The notes: generated by a model from the letters alone, not told the origin. Positions 1 to 7,500 are shown, counted from the stretch's first letter. The stretch: 11,248 nt of DNA from CAYRGG01 sp964423745 (GCA_964423745.1 CAYRGG010000097.1:1-11248), one strand, 5' to 3'. A program made the numbers and translations.

Positions 1-51
<51 letters not shown>

Positions 52-71
52 AATAAATCCATACTCTGACT

Positions 72-100
72 ATACTATTTTTTCGTGTTTTTGGCGTCAA
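72..100 (-). promoter_or_regulatory. sigma70-type promoter for tRNA-Pro
   Basis: On the minus strand a -35 box TTGACG (plus positions 95-100, 5 of 6 consensus bases) is followed by exactly 17 nt and a -10 box TAGTAT (72-77, 4 of 6). An overlapping TATAGT lies 3 nt further downstream and is an alternative -10. Transcription would start near position 64, leaving a leader of roughly 13 nt before the tRNA. The A-rich spacer fits a strong stable-RNA promoter. It implies that the tRNA is transcribed independently of the synthetase operon upstream, although read-through from cysS is also possible because no terminator separates them. Confidence 0.6.
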
Positions 101-109
101 TAGCTTATT

Positions 110-1495
110 TTAATTACGCCGCCAAATGGTCCCGTCAGCACCGTCTTCCAACACAATATCCGCCGCCGCCAGTTGCCCACGGATGCGATCCGCCTCCGCC
201 CAGTTTTTAGCTTTACGGGCCGCGTTGCGTTGCGCGATGAGTGCTTCGATGTCGCTGGCCGACAAACCCTCAGCCATTTCTTGGGGATGACCTTGTAAAA
301 ACGTTTCCGGATCATCCTGTAATAAGCCTAATACAGCTCCAAGCTGGCGCAGGTTGCTTGCTAGATGAGCCGCGCTCTCGGGGTGGGAACTGCGTAAACG
401 ATTGGTTTCCCGAGCCAAGTCAAACAGAATGGACAAGGCTTCGGGGGTGTTAAAATCATCATCCATGGCTGTCTGAAAGCGGGTTTTGTAAGCATCGTCT
501 AGGGGTGTGTTAGTTGCAGGCAAGCCTCGCAAAGCAGTGTAAAGCCGCGCCAATGAAGCTTTGGCATGTTCTAAATTATCATCGGAGTAGTGCAGGGGGC
601 TGCGATAGTGACTGGCGATGATAAAAAAACGCACCACCTCCGGTTGATACCGTTCTAAAACATCCCGCACCGTAAAAAAATTGCCTAACGACTTAGACAT
701 TTTTTCATCGTTAATTTGCACAAAGCCATTGTGCATCCAATAATTTACATAGGTCTGCTGGTGGGCTGCTTCAGATTGTGCAATCTCATTTTCATGGTGG
801 GGAAACTTAAGGTCCATACCACCGCCGTGAATGTCAAAGTGATTGCCTAAATGCAAGGTGGACATGGCTGAGCATTCGATATGCCAACCCGGGCGACCCG
901 TTCCCCAGGGTGACGGCCAGCTAGGTTCCCCCGCTTTAGCGGCTTTCCAAAGGACAAAATCCAAGGGGTCCGCTTTCGTCTCATCCACCTCCACCCGAGC
1001 GCCGGCGCGTAGATCTTCCAACCGTTTATTGGCTAATCGGCCGTAGCGTGTAAATCGGCTCACATCGTAGTACACATCACCGTTATCAGCACGATAAGCA
1101 AAATCCTTGTCCAATAACCGTTGGATCATGGCTTGTATGGCGTCCATGGTTTGTGTCGCTCGGGGTTCGAGGTCTGGCGTCAGCACACCTAATGCTTGGG
1201 CATCGTCGTGCATGGCTTGGATAAAAGTCTCTGTCAACTCTTGAAGGGTTTGCTGGGTTTCCTGGGCGCGACGAATAATTTTGTCATCGATATCGGTGAT
1301 ATTGCGCACATAAGTGACCTGATACCCCTTGTGGCGGAGATAACGCACCACCACATCGAACACCACCATGACCCGCGCATGACCAATATGACAATAGTCA
1401 TAGACGGTCATGCCGCACACGTATAAGCGTACCTTGCCGGGTTCCAGGGGAACAAATGCCTCTTTCTTGCCAGTTAGACTGTTGTAAATCTGCAC
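110..1495 (-). CDS. cysS: cysteinyl-tRNA synthetase
   Basis: Cytoplasmic class I synthetase that activates cysteine with ATP and charges tRNA-Cys. The 461 residues equal the family's normal length. The signature HIGH is at residues 36-39 and KMSKS at 265-269 (in EKMSKSLGNFF). The four zinc ligands that bind the cysteine thiol are in place: Cys27, Cys208 (in GWHIECS), His233 and Glu237 (in FPHHENE), matching Cys28/Cys209/His234/Glu238 of the E. coli enzyme. The C-terminal helical tRNA-binding part ends with the family-like basic segment QRNAARKAKNWAEADRIR near residue 430. The start is a GTG, preceded 7 nt upstream by GGAAG, and it gives the standard N-terminus MQIYNSLTGKKE. It lies 42 nt downstream of gltX with no visible promoter between, so the two are probably co-transcribed. 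All key residues are intact and it should be the functional enzyme. Confidence 0.98.
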   Translation of the reverse strand: MQIYNSLTGKKEAFVPLEPGKVRLYVCGMTVYDYCHIGHARVMVVFDVVVRYLRHKGYQVTYVRNITDIDDKIIRRAQETQQTLQELTETFIQAMHDDAQALGVLTPDLEPRATQTMDAIQAMIQRLLDKDFAYRADNGDVYYDVSRFTRYGRLANKRLEDLRAGARVEVDETKADPLDFVLWKAAKAGEPSWPSPWGTGRPGWHIECSAMSTLHLGNHFDIHGGGMDLKFPHHENEIAQSEAAHQQTYVNYWMHNGFVQINDEKMSKSLGNFFTVRDVLERYQPEVVRFFIIASHYRSPLHYSDDNLEHAKASLARLYTALRGLPATNTPLDDAYKTRFQTAMDDDFNTPEALSILFDLARETNRLRSSHPESAAHLASNLRQLGAVLGLLQDDPETFLQGHPQEMAEGLSASDIEALIAQRNAARKAKNWAEADRIRGQLAAADIVLEDGADGTIWRRN

Positions 1496-1502
1496 GCGAG
1501 AA

Positions 1503-1507
1503 CTTCC
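1503..1507 (-). promoter_or_regulatory. ribosome binding site deciding the GTG start of cysS
   Basis: The minus strand reads GGAAG, 7 nt before the GTG at 1493-1495. No in-frame ATG offers a better start, and the residues after this GTG align with the usual CysRS N-terminus, so the GTG is accepted. Confidence 0.65.
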
Positions 1508-1537
1508 AAAATAAATGATTTAACGATATTTGTTAGG

Positions 1538-2956
1538 TTAATCAGATTCGCACCAAGCCGAAAGACGCTTGCGCACCAACGCAGGCGGCATAAGCGTAAG
1601 GATTCGCGCCAGCTCCGGTCCGTGTATTTCGCCGGTCAGGGCTGCCCGTAAGGGCATAAACAGCCCTTTACCTTTTTGACCCGTGGCAGATTTTATCTGG
1701 TTTGTTAAATCCTTATAATGACTGCCATGAATCTCGTAAGCCGCTAGCGCTTGGGCAAAGAAGGACGGTCCCGCAGTGGTGATATGGTGGGTAGCGGCTT
1801 CAGACAGGGGTAAGGGAGTGTCATGGAGTAATTGTTGCGCCCACTTTTGCGCATCTTCTGGAAAGCGTATATTGGGCCGCACGGTGTCAATAAAATCCAA
1901 CCGCTGATTTTCAGGCACTTGGTTATGCACAGCTGTTCCCAGCCAGCTCCACAGTTCATCTGCGCCAGTCCTGGCAATGGCTTCGGTTTGCCAGTGCAAA
2001 AGCTGGTTTTCATCAAATCGGGCAGAAGCCCGGCCCAGGCGTTCTATGGCAAAGTTTTGCGCCAGTTCGCTGAGTGTCATCCAATCATCCCGCTGGTAAC
2101 TGTGGCCAAGCCGGGCCAGATAATTAGTGAGTGCCTGGGGCAAAAATCCCGCCTGTCGCAAATCCCGCAGACTGCGGCTGCCATGACGTTTCGAGAGGGG
2201 ACTGCCGTCCGCGCCCACTAGCAACGTGATATGACCATACTGGGGGGCGGCTAAGTCCAGCGCTTCTAACAACAGCAATTGCCGGGGCGTGTTGGTGAGG
2301 TGATCTTCACCCCGCAGCACATGGGTTACCGCCATAAGCGCATCGTCCACCGCATTGGTAAAAAAGAATTGCGCACTGCCGTCGGCCCGACGAATAATAA
2401 AATCTCCCAAATCATCGCTGTTGAACTGTTGCGGGCCACGCACCAAGTCGGTAAAAGCGACGGTTTTTCCAGAGGCTATTCGAAACCGCAGGGTGGGTTT
2501 TACGCCTCGCGCCCAACGGGTTTGGCGTTCGGCCTCATTGAGGCGGGCGCAGGTGCCCGGATATCGAGGTGGCTGACCAGCGGCTAATTGCGCCTTACGC
2601 ACCAGCGCCAGTTCCGTAGGCGAGCAAAAACACGGATAAACTAGCTCTTTATCCTCAAGGATTTGGTAATAGTGTCGATAAGTGGCTTCCCGCTCAGATT
2701 GCGCGTAGGGTCCTAGGGACCCTCCCACCTTGACGCCTTCTTGCCAATCCAAGCCTAACCAGCTCAAGTCCTCTAGAAGATCGTCCCTATAAGCAAGGGT
2801 GCTACGTTCTTTATCGGTATCTTCGACACGTAAAAGAAAAACGCCGTTATGTTTTTGCGCTAATAACGCACTGAACAAAGCCGTGCGCGCATTTCCTAAA
2901 TGCATATGACCCGTAGGGCTGGGCGCGAAACGAGTTTTTACCGGGTGAGTATCCAT
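1538..2956 (-). CDS. gltX: glutamyl-tRNA synthetase (variant-motif type)
   Basis: Class I synthetase that charges glutamate onto tRNA-Glu, in the cytoplasm. The 472 residues match full-length bacterial GluRS. FAPSPTG (10-16) leads into the HIGH-equivalent HLGN at 19-22, RVEDTD is at 43-48, LRGEDHL at 214-220 and the KMSKS-equivalent LSKRHG at 254-259. The C-terminal third is the helical anticodon-binding domain. A zinc-like CxC pair (Cys109, Cys111) is followed by Tyr132 and Cys136, but the last ligand known in E. coli GluRS (His two residues after the third Cys) is Arg138 here. HLGN in place of the usual HxGG, and SPLSKRHG in place of KLSKRHG, point to the second GluRS type. Some proteobacteria carry this beside a canonical copy, and some GluRS paralogues charge tRNA-Gln for the amidotransferase pathway. 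Which tRNA this enzyme prefers cannot be read from one gene. The ATG start is the first codon of the conserved N-terminus; its Shine-Dalgarno is weak. Confidence 0.96.
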   Translation of the reverse strand: MDTHPVKTRFAPSPTGHMHLGNARTALFSALLAQKHNGVFLLRVEDTDKERSTLAYRDDLLEDLSWLGLDWQEGVKVGGSLGPYAQSEREATYRHYYQILEDKELVYPCFCSPTELALVRKAQLAAGQPPRYPGTCARLNEAERQTRWARGVKPTLRFRIASGKTVAFTDLVRGPQQFNSDDLGDFIIRRADGSAQFFFTNAVDDALMAVTHVLRGEDHLTNTPRQLLLLEALDLAAPQYGHITLLVGADGSPLSKRHGSRSLRDLRQAGFLPQALTNYLARLGHSYQRDDWMTLSELAQNFAIERLGRASARFDENQLLHWQTEAIARTGADELWSWLGTAVHNQVPENQRLDFIDTVRPNIRFPEDAQKWAQQLLHDTPLPLSEAATHHITTAGPSFFAQALAAYEIHGSHYKDLTNQIKSATGQKGKGLFMPLRAALTGEIHGPELARILTLMPPALVRKRLSAWCESD

Positions 2957-2995
2957 AATCGATTACATTTCAACCAAGTCAACAGTGCCATAAAA

Positions 2996-3023
2996 GTTGC
3001 TGATGTTGAGCAACACCTATTAT
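2996..3023 (+). promoter_or_regulatory. possible promoter with inverted repeat upstream of ppiA
   Basis: Between the divergent gltX and ppiA genes, GTTGCT (2996-3001) and AGCAAC (3009-3014) form a 6-bp inverted repeat with a 7-nt centre. TATTAT (3018-3023) resembles a -10 box for ppiA, and TTGCTG (2997-3002) could serve as a poor -35 with a short 15-nt spacer. The repeat would then overlap the promoter like an operator. The boxes are weak, so this is only a candidate. Confidence 0.28.
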
Positions 3024-3044
3024 CATGCCAAGTCGCTTTATTTA

Positions 3045-3053
3045 AAGGAAGGA
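3045..3053 (+). promoter_or_regulatory. ribosome binding site deciding the ppiA start
   Basis: AAGGAAGGA sits about 6 nt before the ATG at 3060. An in-frame TTG 63 nt further upstream has no such signal. Starting at 3060 gives a clean signal peptide, whereas the longer form would bury it behind 21 unrelated residues. Confidence 0.75.
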
Positions 3054-3059
3054 TTTGGC

Positions 3060-3623
3060 ATGTTCAAACAGATATGGTTCGCCTGTCTAGCATTTTTCTT
3101 GACCCTACCCCTGGCTATGGCTGAGCCGCAGGTTAAACTAGACACTAACATGGGTGACATTGTGTTGACGTTATACCCAGAAAAAGCCCCAAAAAGCGTG
3201 GCAAACTTCCTCCAGTATGTCCGCGACGGTTATTACGATGGCACCATTTTTCATCGGGTTATCGATGGTTTTATGGTTCAAGGCGGTGGTTTTGACGAAT
3301 CGTTCAACCAAAAACCCACCCGAGCCCCCATCGAAAACGAGGCTAAAAATGGTCTTAAAAATCAGGTGGGTTCGGTAGCCATGGCGCGGACCGGCGACCC
3401 CCATTCAGCCACCGGGCAGTTTTTTATCAATGTGGCGGATAACGATTTTTTAGACTATCCGGGTCAAGACGGTTGGGGTTATGCTGTCTTTGGCAAAGTT
3501 ATCGACGGTATGGATGTGGTGGATAAAATCCGTAAGCTGCCCACCGGTTCCGCTGGCCCTTTTCCCAGCGATGTTCCCGAGACCCCGGTCATTATCAATG
3601 AAGCCACGGTGATGTCCGAATAA
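3060..3623 (+). CDS. ppiA: periplasmic peptidyl-prolyl cis-trans isomerase (cyclophilin A type)
   Basis: Cyclophilin that speeds cis-trans isomerisation of proline peptide bonds, here in exported proteins. The 187 residues start with a signal peptide (basic MFK, hydrophobic core IWFACLAFFLTLPLA, AMA cleavage site before Glu22), so the mature protein should be periplasmic. The cyclophilin core follows at once. Active-site Arg66, Phe71, Met72 and Gln74 lie in FHRVIDGFMVQGGGF, and GQFFINV and GYAVFGKVIDGMDVVDKI are the later conserved strands. It is the first of two tandem cyclophilin genes. The next gene, 70 nt downstream, is its cytoplasmic counterpart without a signal peptide. Identical 20-nt blocks shared by the two (3333-3352 and 3366-3385 here) show common ancestry and perhaps gene conversion. 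It is probably transcribed with ppiB and lpxH from the gap shared with gltX. The symbol follows location and signal peptide. Confidence 0.95.
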   Translation: MFKQIWFACLAFFLTLPLAMAEPQVKLDTNMGDIVLTLYPEKAPKSVANFLQYVRDGYYDGTIFHRVIDGFMVQGGGFDESFNQKPTRAPIENEAKNGLKNQVGSVAMARTGDPHSATGQFFINVADNDFLDYPGQDGWGYAVFGKVIDGMDVVDKIRKLPTGSAGPFPSDVPETPVIINEATVMSE

Positions 3624-3693
3624 ACATCTTTTTGAAACAGCTTCTGAAGGTCATTTCCCAATAAACCGTTAACCACCACGAGCGAGAGAAAAA

Positions 3694-4185
3694 ATGGTTA
3701 AATTGCACACCAACAAAGGCACCATTAGCATTGTTCTTGATAACGAAAAGGCCCCGAAATCCGCTGCTAATTTCTTGCAGTATGCTAAAGAAGGATTTTT
3801 TGACGGCACCTTGTTTCATCGAGTCATTCCCAATTTTATGATTCAAGGTGGCGGTTTCACCACAGGAATGGACCACAAGGATACGCGTGCTCCCATTGAA
3901 AACGAGGCTAAAAATGGGCTTAAAAACGAAGTGGGTTCGGTAGCCATGGCACGCACCTCTGATCCTCATTCAGCGTCGTCGCAGTTTTTTATCAATGTCA
4001 ACAACAATACATTCCTAGATTACCCAGGGCAGGATGGGTGGGGTTACTGTGTGTTTGGCAAGGTAGAGGAGGGTATGGATGTGGTAAACGCCATCGTCAA
4101 AGTGCCAACCACCTCTAAGGCGGGGCATCAGGATGTGCCCCGGGATGATGTCATCATCGAATCCGTGGAGGTCACTAACGAATAA
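3694..4185 (+). CDS. ppiB: cytoplasmic peptidyl-prolyl cis-trans isomerase (cyclophilin B type)
   Basis: Single-domain cyclophilin of 163 residues, the family's usual size, with no signal peptide: it starts directly with the first core strand MVKLHTNKGTI. The catalytic set Arg43, Phe48, Met49 and Gln51 is in FHRVIPNFMIQGGGF; SSQFFINV and GYCVFGKVEEGMDVV follow. It should act as a proline isomerase and folding helper in the cytoplasm. It shares long identical stretches with the exported copy upstream, such as RAPIENEAKNGLKN and DYPGQDGWGY. The Shine-Dalgarno is a weak GAGAG before an A-run. Only 9 nt separate its stop from lpxH, and ppiB next to lpxH is also the E. coli order, so co-transcription is likely. 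Confidence 0.96.
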   Translation: MVKLHTNKGTISIVLDNEKAPKSAANFLQYAKEGFFDGTLFHRVIPNFMIQGGGFTTGMDHKDTRAPIENEAKNGLKNEVGSVAMARTSDPHSASSQFFINVNNNTFLDYPGQDGWGYCVFGKVEEGMDVVNAIVKVPTTSKAGHQDVPRDDVIIESVEVTNE

Positions 4186-4194
4186 AGCAAGGCT

Positions 4195-4920
4195 ATGGCG
4201 ACCCTGTTCATCTCGGATCTACACTTAGACCCAAGGCGTCCTGCCATTGTCGACCTCTTTCTGCGCTTTCTAACCCAGGAAGCTAGCCATGCAGAAAGTT
4301 TATATATTTTGGGTGATCTTTTTGAAACTTGGGTTGGCGATGATGATGATAGCCCTTTAGGTCAACAAGTGGCGGTTAGTCTGAAAAGGCTAGATGAGAA
4401 ACGGGTGCCAGTTTATCTGATGGTGGGCAATCGAGATTTCTTGTTAAGTTACAGGTTTGCCGCGGCCAGCAGAGCCACTTTGCTAAAAGATCCCTGGCTC
4501 GTGGATTTATATGGTAAGCCCACCTTGCTGATGCATGGTGATACGTTGTGTACGGACGATGTCGCCTATCAGCAGTTTCGTACACAGGTACGTTCCCCCG
4601 AATGGCAAACTCATATGCTAGCTCGGCCTTTGGCCGAGCGCAAAGCTATAGCACAGCAATTGCGGGATAGTAGCCAACAGGCAATGCAAGATAAACCTGC
4701 TGCCATCATGGACGTAAATCCCCAGGCGGTGATGGATACCCTAGAAGCTTATGGTGTGCGCCGCCTGATCCATGGTCATACCCATCGGCCTGCTATCCAC
4801 CAATGGATTATGGGAGGAGAGCCGGCTCAGCGTATCGTGCTGGGGGATTGGTATAACCAAGGTAGCGTGCTGTATTGTGATGCTAGCGGCTGTCGGTTAG
4901 AGTCCCTATCCCTAGGATAG
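4195..4920 (+). CDS. lpxH: UDP-2,3-diacylglucosamine diphosphatase
   Basis: Calcineurin-like metal-dependent pyrophosphatase that cleaves UDP-2,3-diacylglucosamine to lipid X plus UMP, the fourth step of lipid A synthesis, at the cytoplasmic face of the inner membrane. The 241 residues match E. coli LpxH (240). Every metal ligand is at the E. coli position: Asp8 and His10 (SDLHL), Asp41 (GDLFE), Asn79 (GNRDF), His114 (MHGDTL), His195 and His197 (HGHTHRP). The segment from about 120 to 170 is the helical lid that contacts the acyl chains. The gene follows ppiB by 9 nt with an AAGG ribosome site in the gap. CTATCC/GGATAG (4906-4920) forms a 6-bp hairpin with a 3-nt loop that includes the stop codon, but no T-run follows, so it is not an intrinsic terminator. 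The partner genes of lipid A synthesis are not in this window. Confidence 0.97.
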   Translation: MATLFISDLHLDPRRPAIVDLFLRFLTQEASHAESLYILGDLFETWVGDDDDSPLGQQVAVSLKRLDEKRVPVYLMVGNRDFLLSYRFAAASRATLLKDPWLVDLYGKPTLLMHGDTLCTDDVAYQQFRTQVRSPEWQTHMLARPLAERKAIAQQLRDSSQQAMQDKPAAIMDVNPQAVMDTLEAYGVRRLIHGHTHRPAIHQWIMGGEPAQRIVLGDWYNQGSVLYCDASGCRLESLSLG

Positions 4921-5053
4921 CGGCGAGTTGTATCATCCTGTTGAAAAAATAGCCACGATATTTACAGCAACAGACAAAAGCCTATGCTTATCCCATAATA
5001 TCTCCTGTAATTGATTGGTTTAGTTTTAGCGCAGACTAAGAGAATGGGCGATT

Positions 5054-6070
5054 ATGTGGGATTGGTTAACAACTTTTTTTGACCCAGCGGTCAATGCAAA
5101 TGCTTACGATCAAAACACACTCGCTGCTGCCATCGAAAAGACGGTAGAAGGAACTGATCCTCGCCTGCGGTTAGTGCATAATTATAAAAAGAAATTGGCA
5201 AAGCCCGTGGAAAGCGCACTGCAATACACGGATATGTTGGTCACGCGATCTACTCATCCCGTCTCCATAAATCGCCAGGCCTACAGTCTCGATCCCCGGG
5301 TACATGCGTTTTTTACCTCGGCCAATGAAATGCAACGCTTATTTAGTTTAGACAAAAACATGCGGACGTTCTTCGCACGTCCTGAAAATCAGGATCAGAA
5401 GGAAGGCTGCGCACTATTGGCCATGAAAAAACAAGAGAGAAAAATCTTTGGTTACGAGATGGAGGGGGGAGTGATCAAAAGGGACGTACCCCAAACGACG
5501 GTTGCTTTTTCCGATCATCGGTTACTGGCGCCGGCACGAAATGCCACAACGATTAAAGAAAAACTACGCAAACTTGCTTTTAATATGTTGGTGGAGTGTG
5601 CCCTTGCAAATATTTTAAATATTCGCTTACATCAGCACGAATTAGAAGAACAACGGCGTTTATTACAAGAGAAATTGAGCACCCAAAAAAGAAGCCGCTA
5701 CGGATTACAGTCTGTCTTGGAAGATAACAGTGACGATGACGATGATCATGATAAAGACGAAACATTGCTTCAGTTACGCGAAATAGAACATCAGCTTCAC
5801 CAGACGAAAGTGAGTCTGCGCACCTTAGACGATTCTCTCGCCCAGGTTAGAGCGGTTTTAAGTCAACCCGAGCAGTATTTGCGGCTGGAAAAAGTATCTT
5901 TAAAGCTAAATCGGTTAGGTATCAAAGTGGACAAATCCGGTAATGGGGATGAAGTTGCTTTTCACGAAGTGCAAATGGGAAGCGCACGACGCTTTGCATT
6001 GGCATTGGTCGTCTATCCTCGTCATGAAATGGCGCCACCTAAACATTATTTAGAAATGCTGTTGGTTTAG
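5054..6070 (+). CDS. uncharacterised cytosolic protein with coiled coil and acidic stretch
   Basis: Not recognised as a named family. The 338 residues have no signal peptide or membrane segment. The N-terminal 190 residues look folded and mixed, with EGTDPRLRLVHNYKKKL near 32-48, a segment SLDPRVHAFF at 78-87 and VPQTTVAFSDHRLL at 145-158. Helices rich in Glu, Gln and Leu at 193-213 and 237-268 read as an antiparallel coiled-coil pair. Between them is the acidic stretch EDNSDDDDDHDKDE (223-236), which could bind divalent metal or act as a flexible linker. The C-terminal 70 residues return to mixed alpha/beta. I have an unverified impression of similar conserved hypothetical proteins in other gammaproteobacteria, several starting with a TDPRLR-like motif. 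The start ATG follows AGAGAA about 10 nt upstream; an out-of-frame ATG at 5044 stops after 13 codons. It is probably a single-gene unit, 133 nt after lpxH and convergent with the transporter. Being a real gene is likely; its role is unknown. Confidence 0.85.
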   Translation: MWDWLTTFFDPAVNANAYDQNTLAAAIEKTVEGTDPRLRLVHNYKKKLAKPVESALQYTDMLVTRSTHPVSINRQAYSLDPRVHAFFTSANEMQRLFSLDKNMRTFFARPENQDQKEGCALLAMKKQERKIFGYEMEGGVIKRDVPQTTVAFSDHRLLAPARNATTIKEKLRKLAFNMLVECALANILNIRLHQHELEEQRRLLQEKLSTQKRSRYGLQSVLEDNSDDDDDHDKDETLLQLREIEHQLHQTKVSLRTLDDSLAQVRAVLSQPEQYLRLEKVSLKLNRLGIKVDKSGNGDEVAFHEVQMGSARRFALALVVYPRHEMAPPKHYLEMLLV

Positions 6071-6100
6071 ATATATAATTCTTTTGTGGATAAGTCTTGC

Positions 6101-7387
6101 TCATAAATGTTTGGCCATTTGCTCTCCTTTGGCTTCATCAACCCCGATTAAGAGTAGTGCGCCACCTGCAAATAGCACCAATAGCGACAAAATTGACAAA
6201 CGCGGATTACCCGTTGCGACACTCACCCATCCCATTAGGACAGGACCCACCACGGCGGCAAATTTACCCAACATATTGTAAAAGCCAAAAAATTCACCCG
6301 CTTTCTGAGCAGGAATCAAACGGGCATAGAGGGAGCGGCTTAACGATTGTATACCTCCTTGAACCAAGCCGATAGCCCCTGCTAAGACGTAGAATTCCCA
6401 AGGTTGCTGGATAAAATAACCCCACAGGGTGATGGCCATGTAGATGCCAATGGCAAGGTAAATACCGCTGCGAGCTCCAATGCGCTCGCCTAATTTGCCA
6501 AAGACGATGGCAGCCGGAAAACCGACAAACTGGGTAATTAATAGCGCAACAATAAGCTGGTTGGCAGCAAAACCCAAGGCTAAACCATAATCCACGGCCA
6601 TGCGAACGATGGTATCCACGCCATCGATGTATAGCCAATAAGCCAGCAAAAAAGTCCCCACTATCCGTAGACGACGGATTTCTTGAAACGTATCCCGTAG
6701 TTGGCGAAAACCCGCCTTGATAGCTAGCCATCCACTAACTCGATTGGGTATGGCAGGTTCCGGCACCCAAATCAAAACCGGTATAGAGAACACGGCCCAC
6801 CACAAAGCCACGGTTAAAAAAGAAATTTGCACCGCCGATGTGGCGTCGGGGAATCCAAACGCCTGAGGATACAGTGTCATAAGCACGTTGAAAGCAAATA
6901 ACACGCCGCCCCCTAAATAACCCAAAGCAAAACCCAGCGCCGAGACAAAATCCAGTTGCTGACGTTTGGCGACGCCCACCAGAAGGGCGTCGTAGAAAAT
7001 ATTTCCACCGGAAAAACCCAGCAACCCCAGTCCGTACAAAATTAGCGCCATTTGCCAGTCACCCTGGGCAACCCAATAAAGGCCACTGGTCATAATGACA
7101 CCCATGGCGGCAAAAAACAGCAGAAAACGCTTCTTTGCGCTACCCCGATCAGCAATAGCCCCTAACAGGGGCGCGAGAATCACGATGACTAAACTCGCCA
7201 GGGAGTTGACGGCGCCGAGCCAAAAGGTGCTTTCTGTGGCTGGAACATCGGCGCTCCAATATTGTTTAAAAAAAAGAGGAAAAAAACCGGCGATGACGGT
7301 CGTGGCGTAAGCCGAGTTTGCCCAATCATAGCTGGCCCAAGCGATGGCTTTGGGCCAGTCGATAGCTTGCTGAGAAGGTAGTTTCAT
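6101..7387 (-). CDS. MFS transporter of the UMF1/Atg22-like family
   Basis: Inner-membrane transporter of 428 residues with about twelve hydrophobic segments, as in the major facilitator superfamily. The N-terminal motif WASYDWANSAYATT (17-30) and the loop LAPLLGAIADRGSAKKR after the second helix are typical of the UMF1 family (the bacterial relatives of yeast vacuolar Atg22). The segment YIDGVDTIVRMAVDYG in the middle resembles its conserved NDGxQT region. Yeast Atg22 exports amino acids from the vacuole. Bacterial members have no settled substrate, so none is assigned. The gene is convergent with the acidic coiled-coil protein (30-nt gap, no clear terminator) and divergent from the hisC-type gene across 113 nt. 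A shared regulator with amino-acid synthesis is possible but not shown. The ATG start has no strong ribosome site; the reading frame and the family N-terminus support it. Confidence 0.9.
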   Translation of the reverse strand: MKLPSQQAIDWPKAIAWASYDWANSAYATTVIAGFFPLFFKQYWSADVPATESTFWLGAVNSLASLVIVILAPLLGAIADRGSAKKRFLLFFAAMGVIMTSGLYWVAQGDWQMALILYGLGLLGFSGGNIFYDALLVGVAKRQQLDFVSALGFALGYLGGGVLFAFNVLMTLYPQAFGFPDATSAVQISFLTVALWWAVFSIPVLIWVPEPAIPNRVSGWLAIKAGFRQLRDTFQEIRRLRIVGTFLLAYWLYIDGVDTIVRMAVDYGLALGFAANQLIVALLITQFVGFPAAIVFGKLGERIGARSGIYLAIGIYMAITLWGYFIQQPWEFYVLAGAIGLVQGGIQSLSRSLYARLIPAQKAGEFFGFYNMLGKFAAVVGPVLMGWVSVATGNPRLSILSLLVLFAGGALLLIGVDEAKGEQMAKHL

Positions 7388-7412
7388 GGTGCATGTGCAG
7401 ACATTGTAAGGT

Positions 7413-7422
7413 TTAACGTTAA
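7413..7422. repeat. 10-bp perfect palindrome TTAACGTTAA in a divergent intergenic region
   Basis: TTAACGTTAA is its own reverse complement. It lies 26 nt before the transporter start and 79 nt before the aminotransferase start, where a regulator of either gene could bind. A TATACT box (7452-7457) further along resembles a -10 for the aminotransferase but has no good -35. Ten-base AT-rich palindromes also arise by chance. Confidence 0.3.
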
Positions 7423-7488
7423 TCCAATAGGTCGGTTACAAGCTTGGCCCCTATACTCTAATGAACTGTGCAGATTTTCCATATAAAG

Positions 7489-7497
7489 AAAGGAGGT
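7489..7497 (+). promoter_or_regulatory. near-perfect Shine-Dalgarno of the aminotransferase gene
   Basis: AAAGGAGGT is complementary to the 3' end of 16S rRNA over its whole core, and lies 3 nt before the ATG at 7501. This fixes the start at 7501, rather than an in-frame GTG at 7468 that lies before the site. The spacing is a little short for such a long pairing. Confidence 0.85.
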
Positions 7498-7500
7498 CCT

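Noticed and set aside
93..120. GGCGT/ACGCC inverted repeat at the end of cysS as a terminator
   Set aside because: The arms are only 5 bp with an 18-nt gap, and on the minus strand it is followed by A-runs instead of T. It overlaps the tRNA -35 box.
3171..3969. Minus-strand frames over ppiA and ppiB as real genes
   Set aside because: They are mirror products of the two cyclophilin genes and resemble each other only because those genes are duplicates.
4938..4973. CTGTTG/CAACAG inverted repeat after lpxH as a terminator
   Set aside because: A 24-nt loop, 6-bp arms and no T-run. At most a weak hairpin.
5044..5085. ATG 10 nt upstream of the unknown gene as an alternative start
   Set aside because: It is in another frame and stops after 13 codons.
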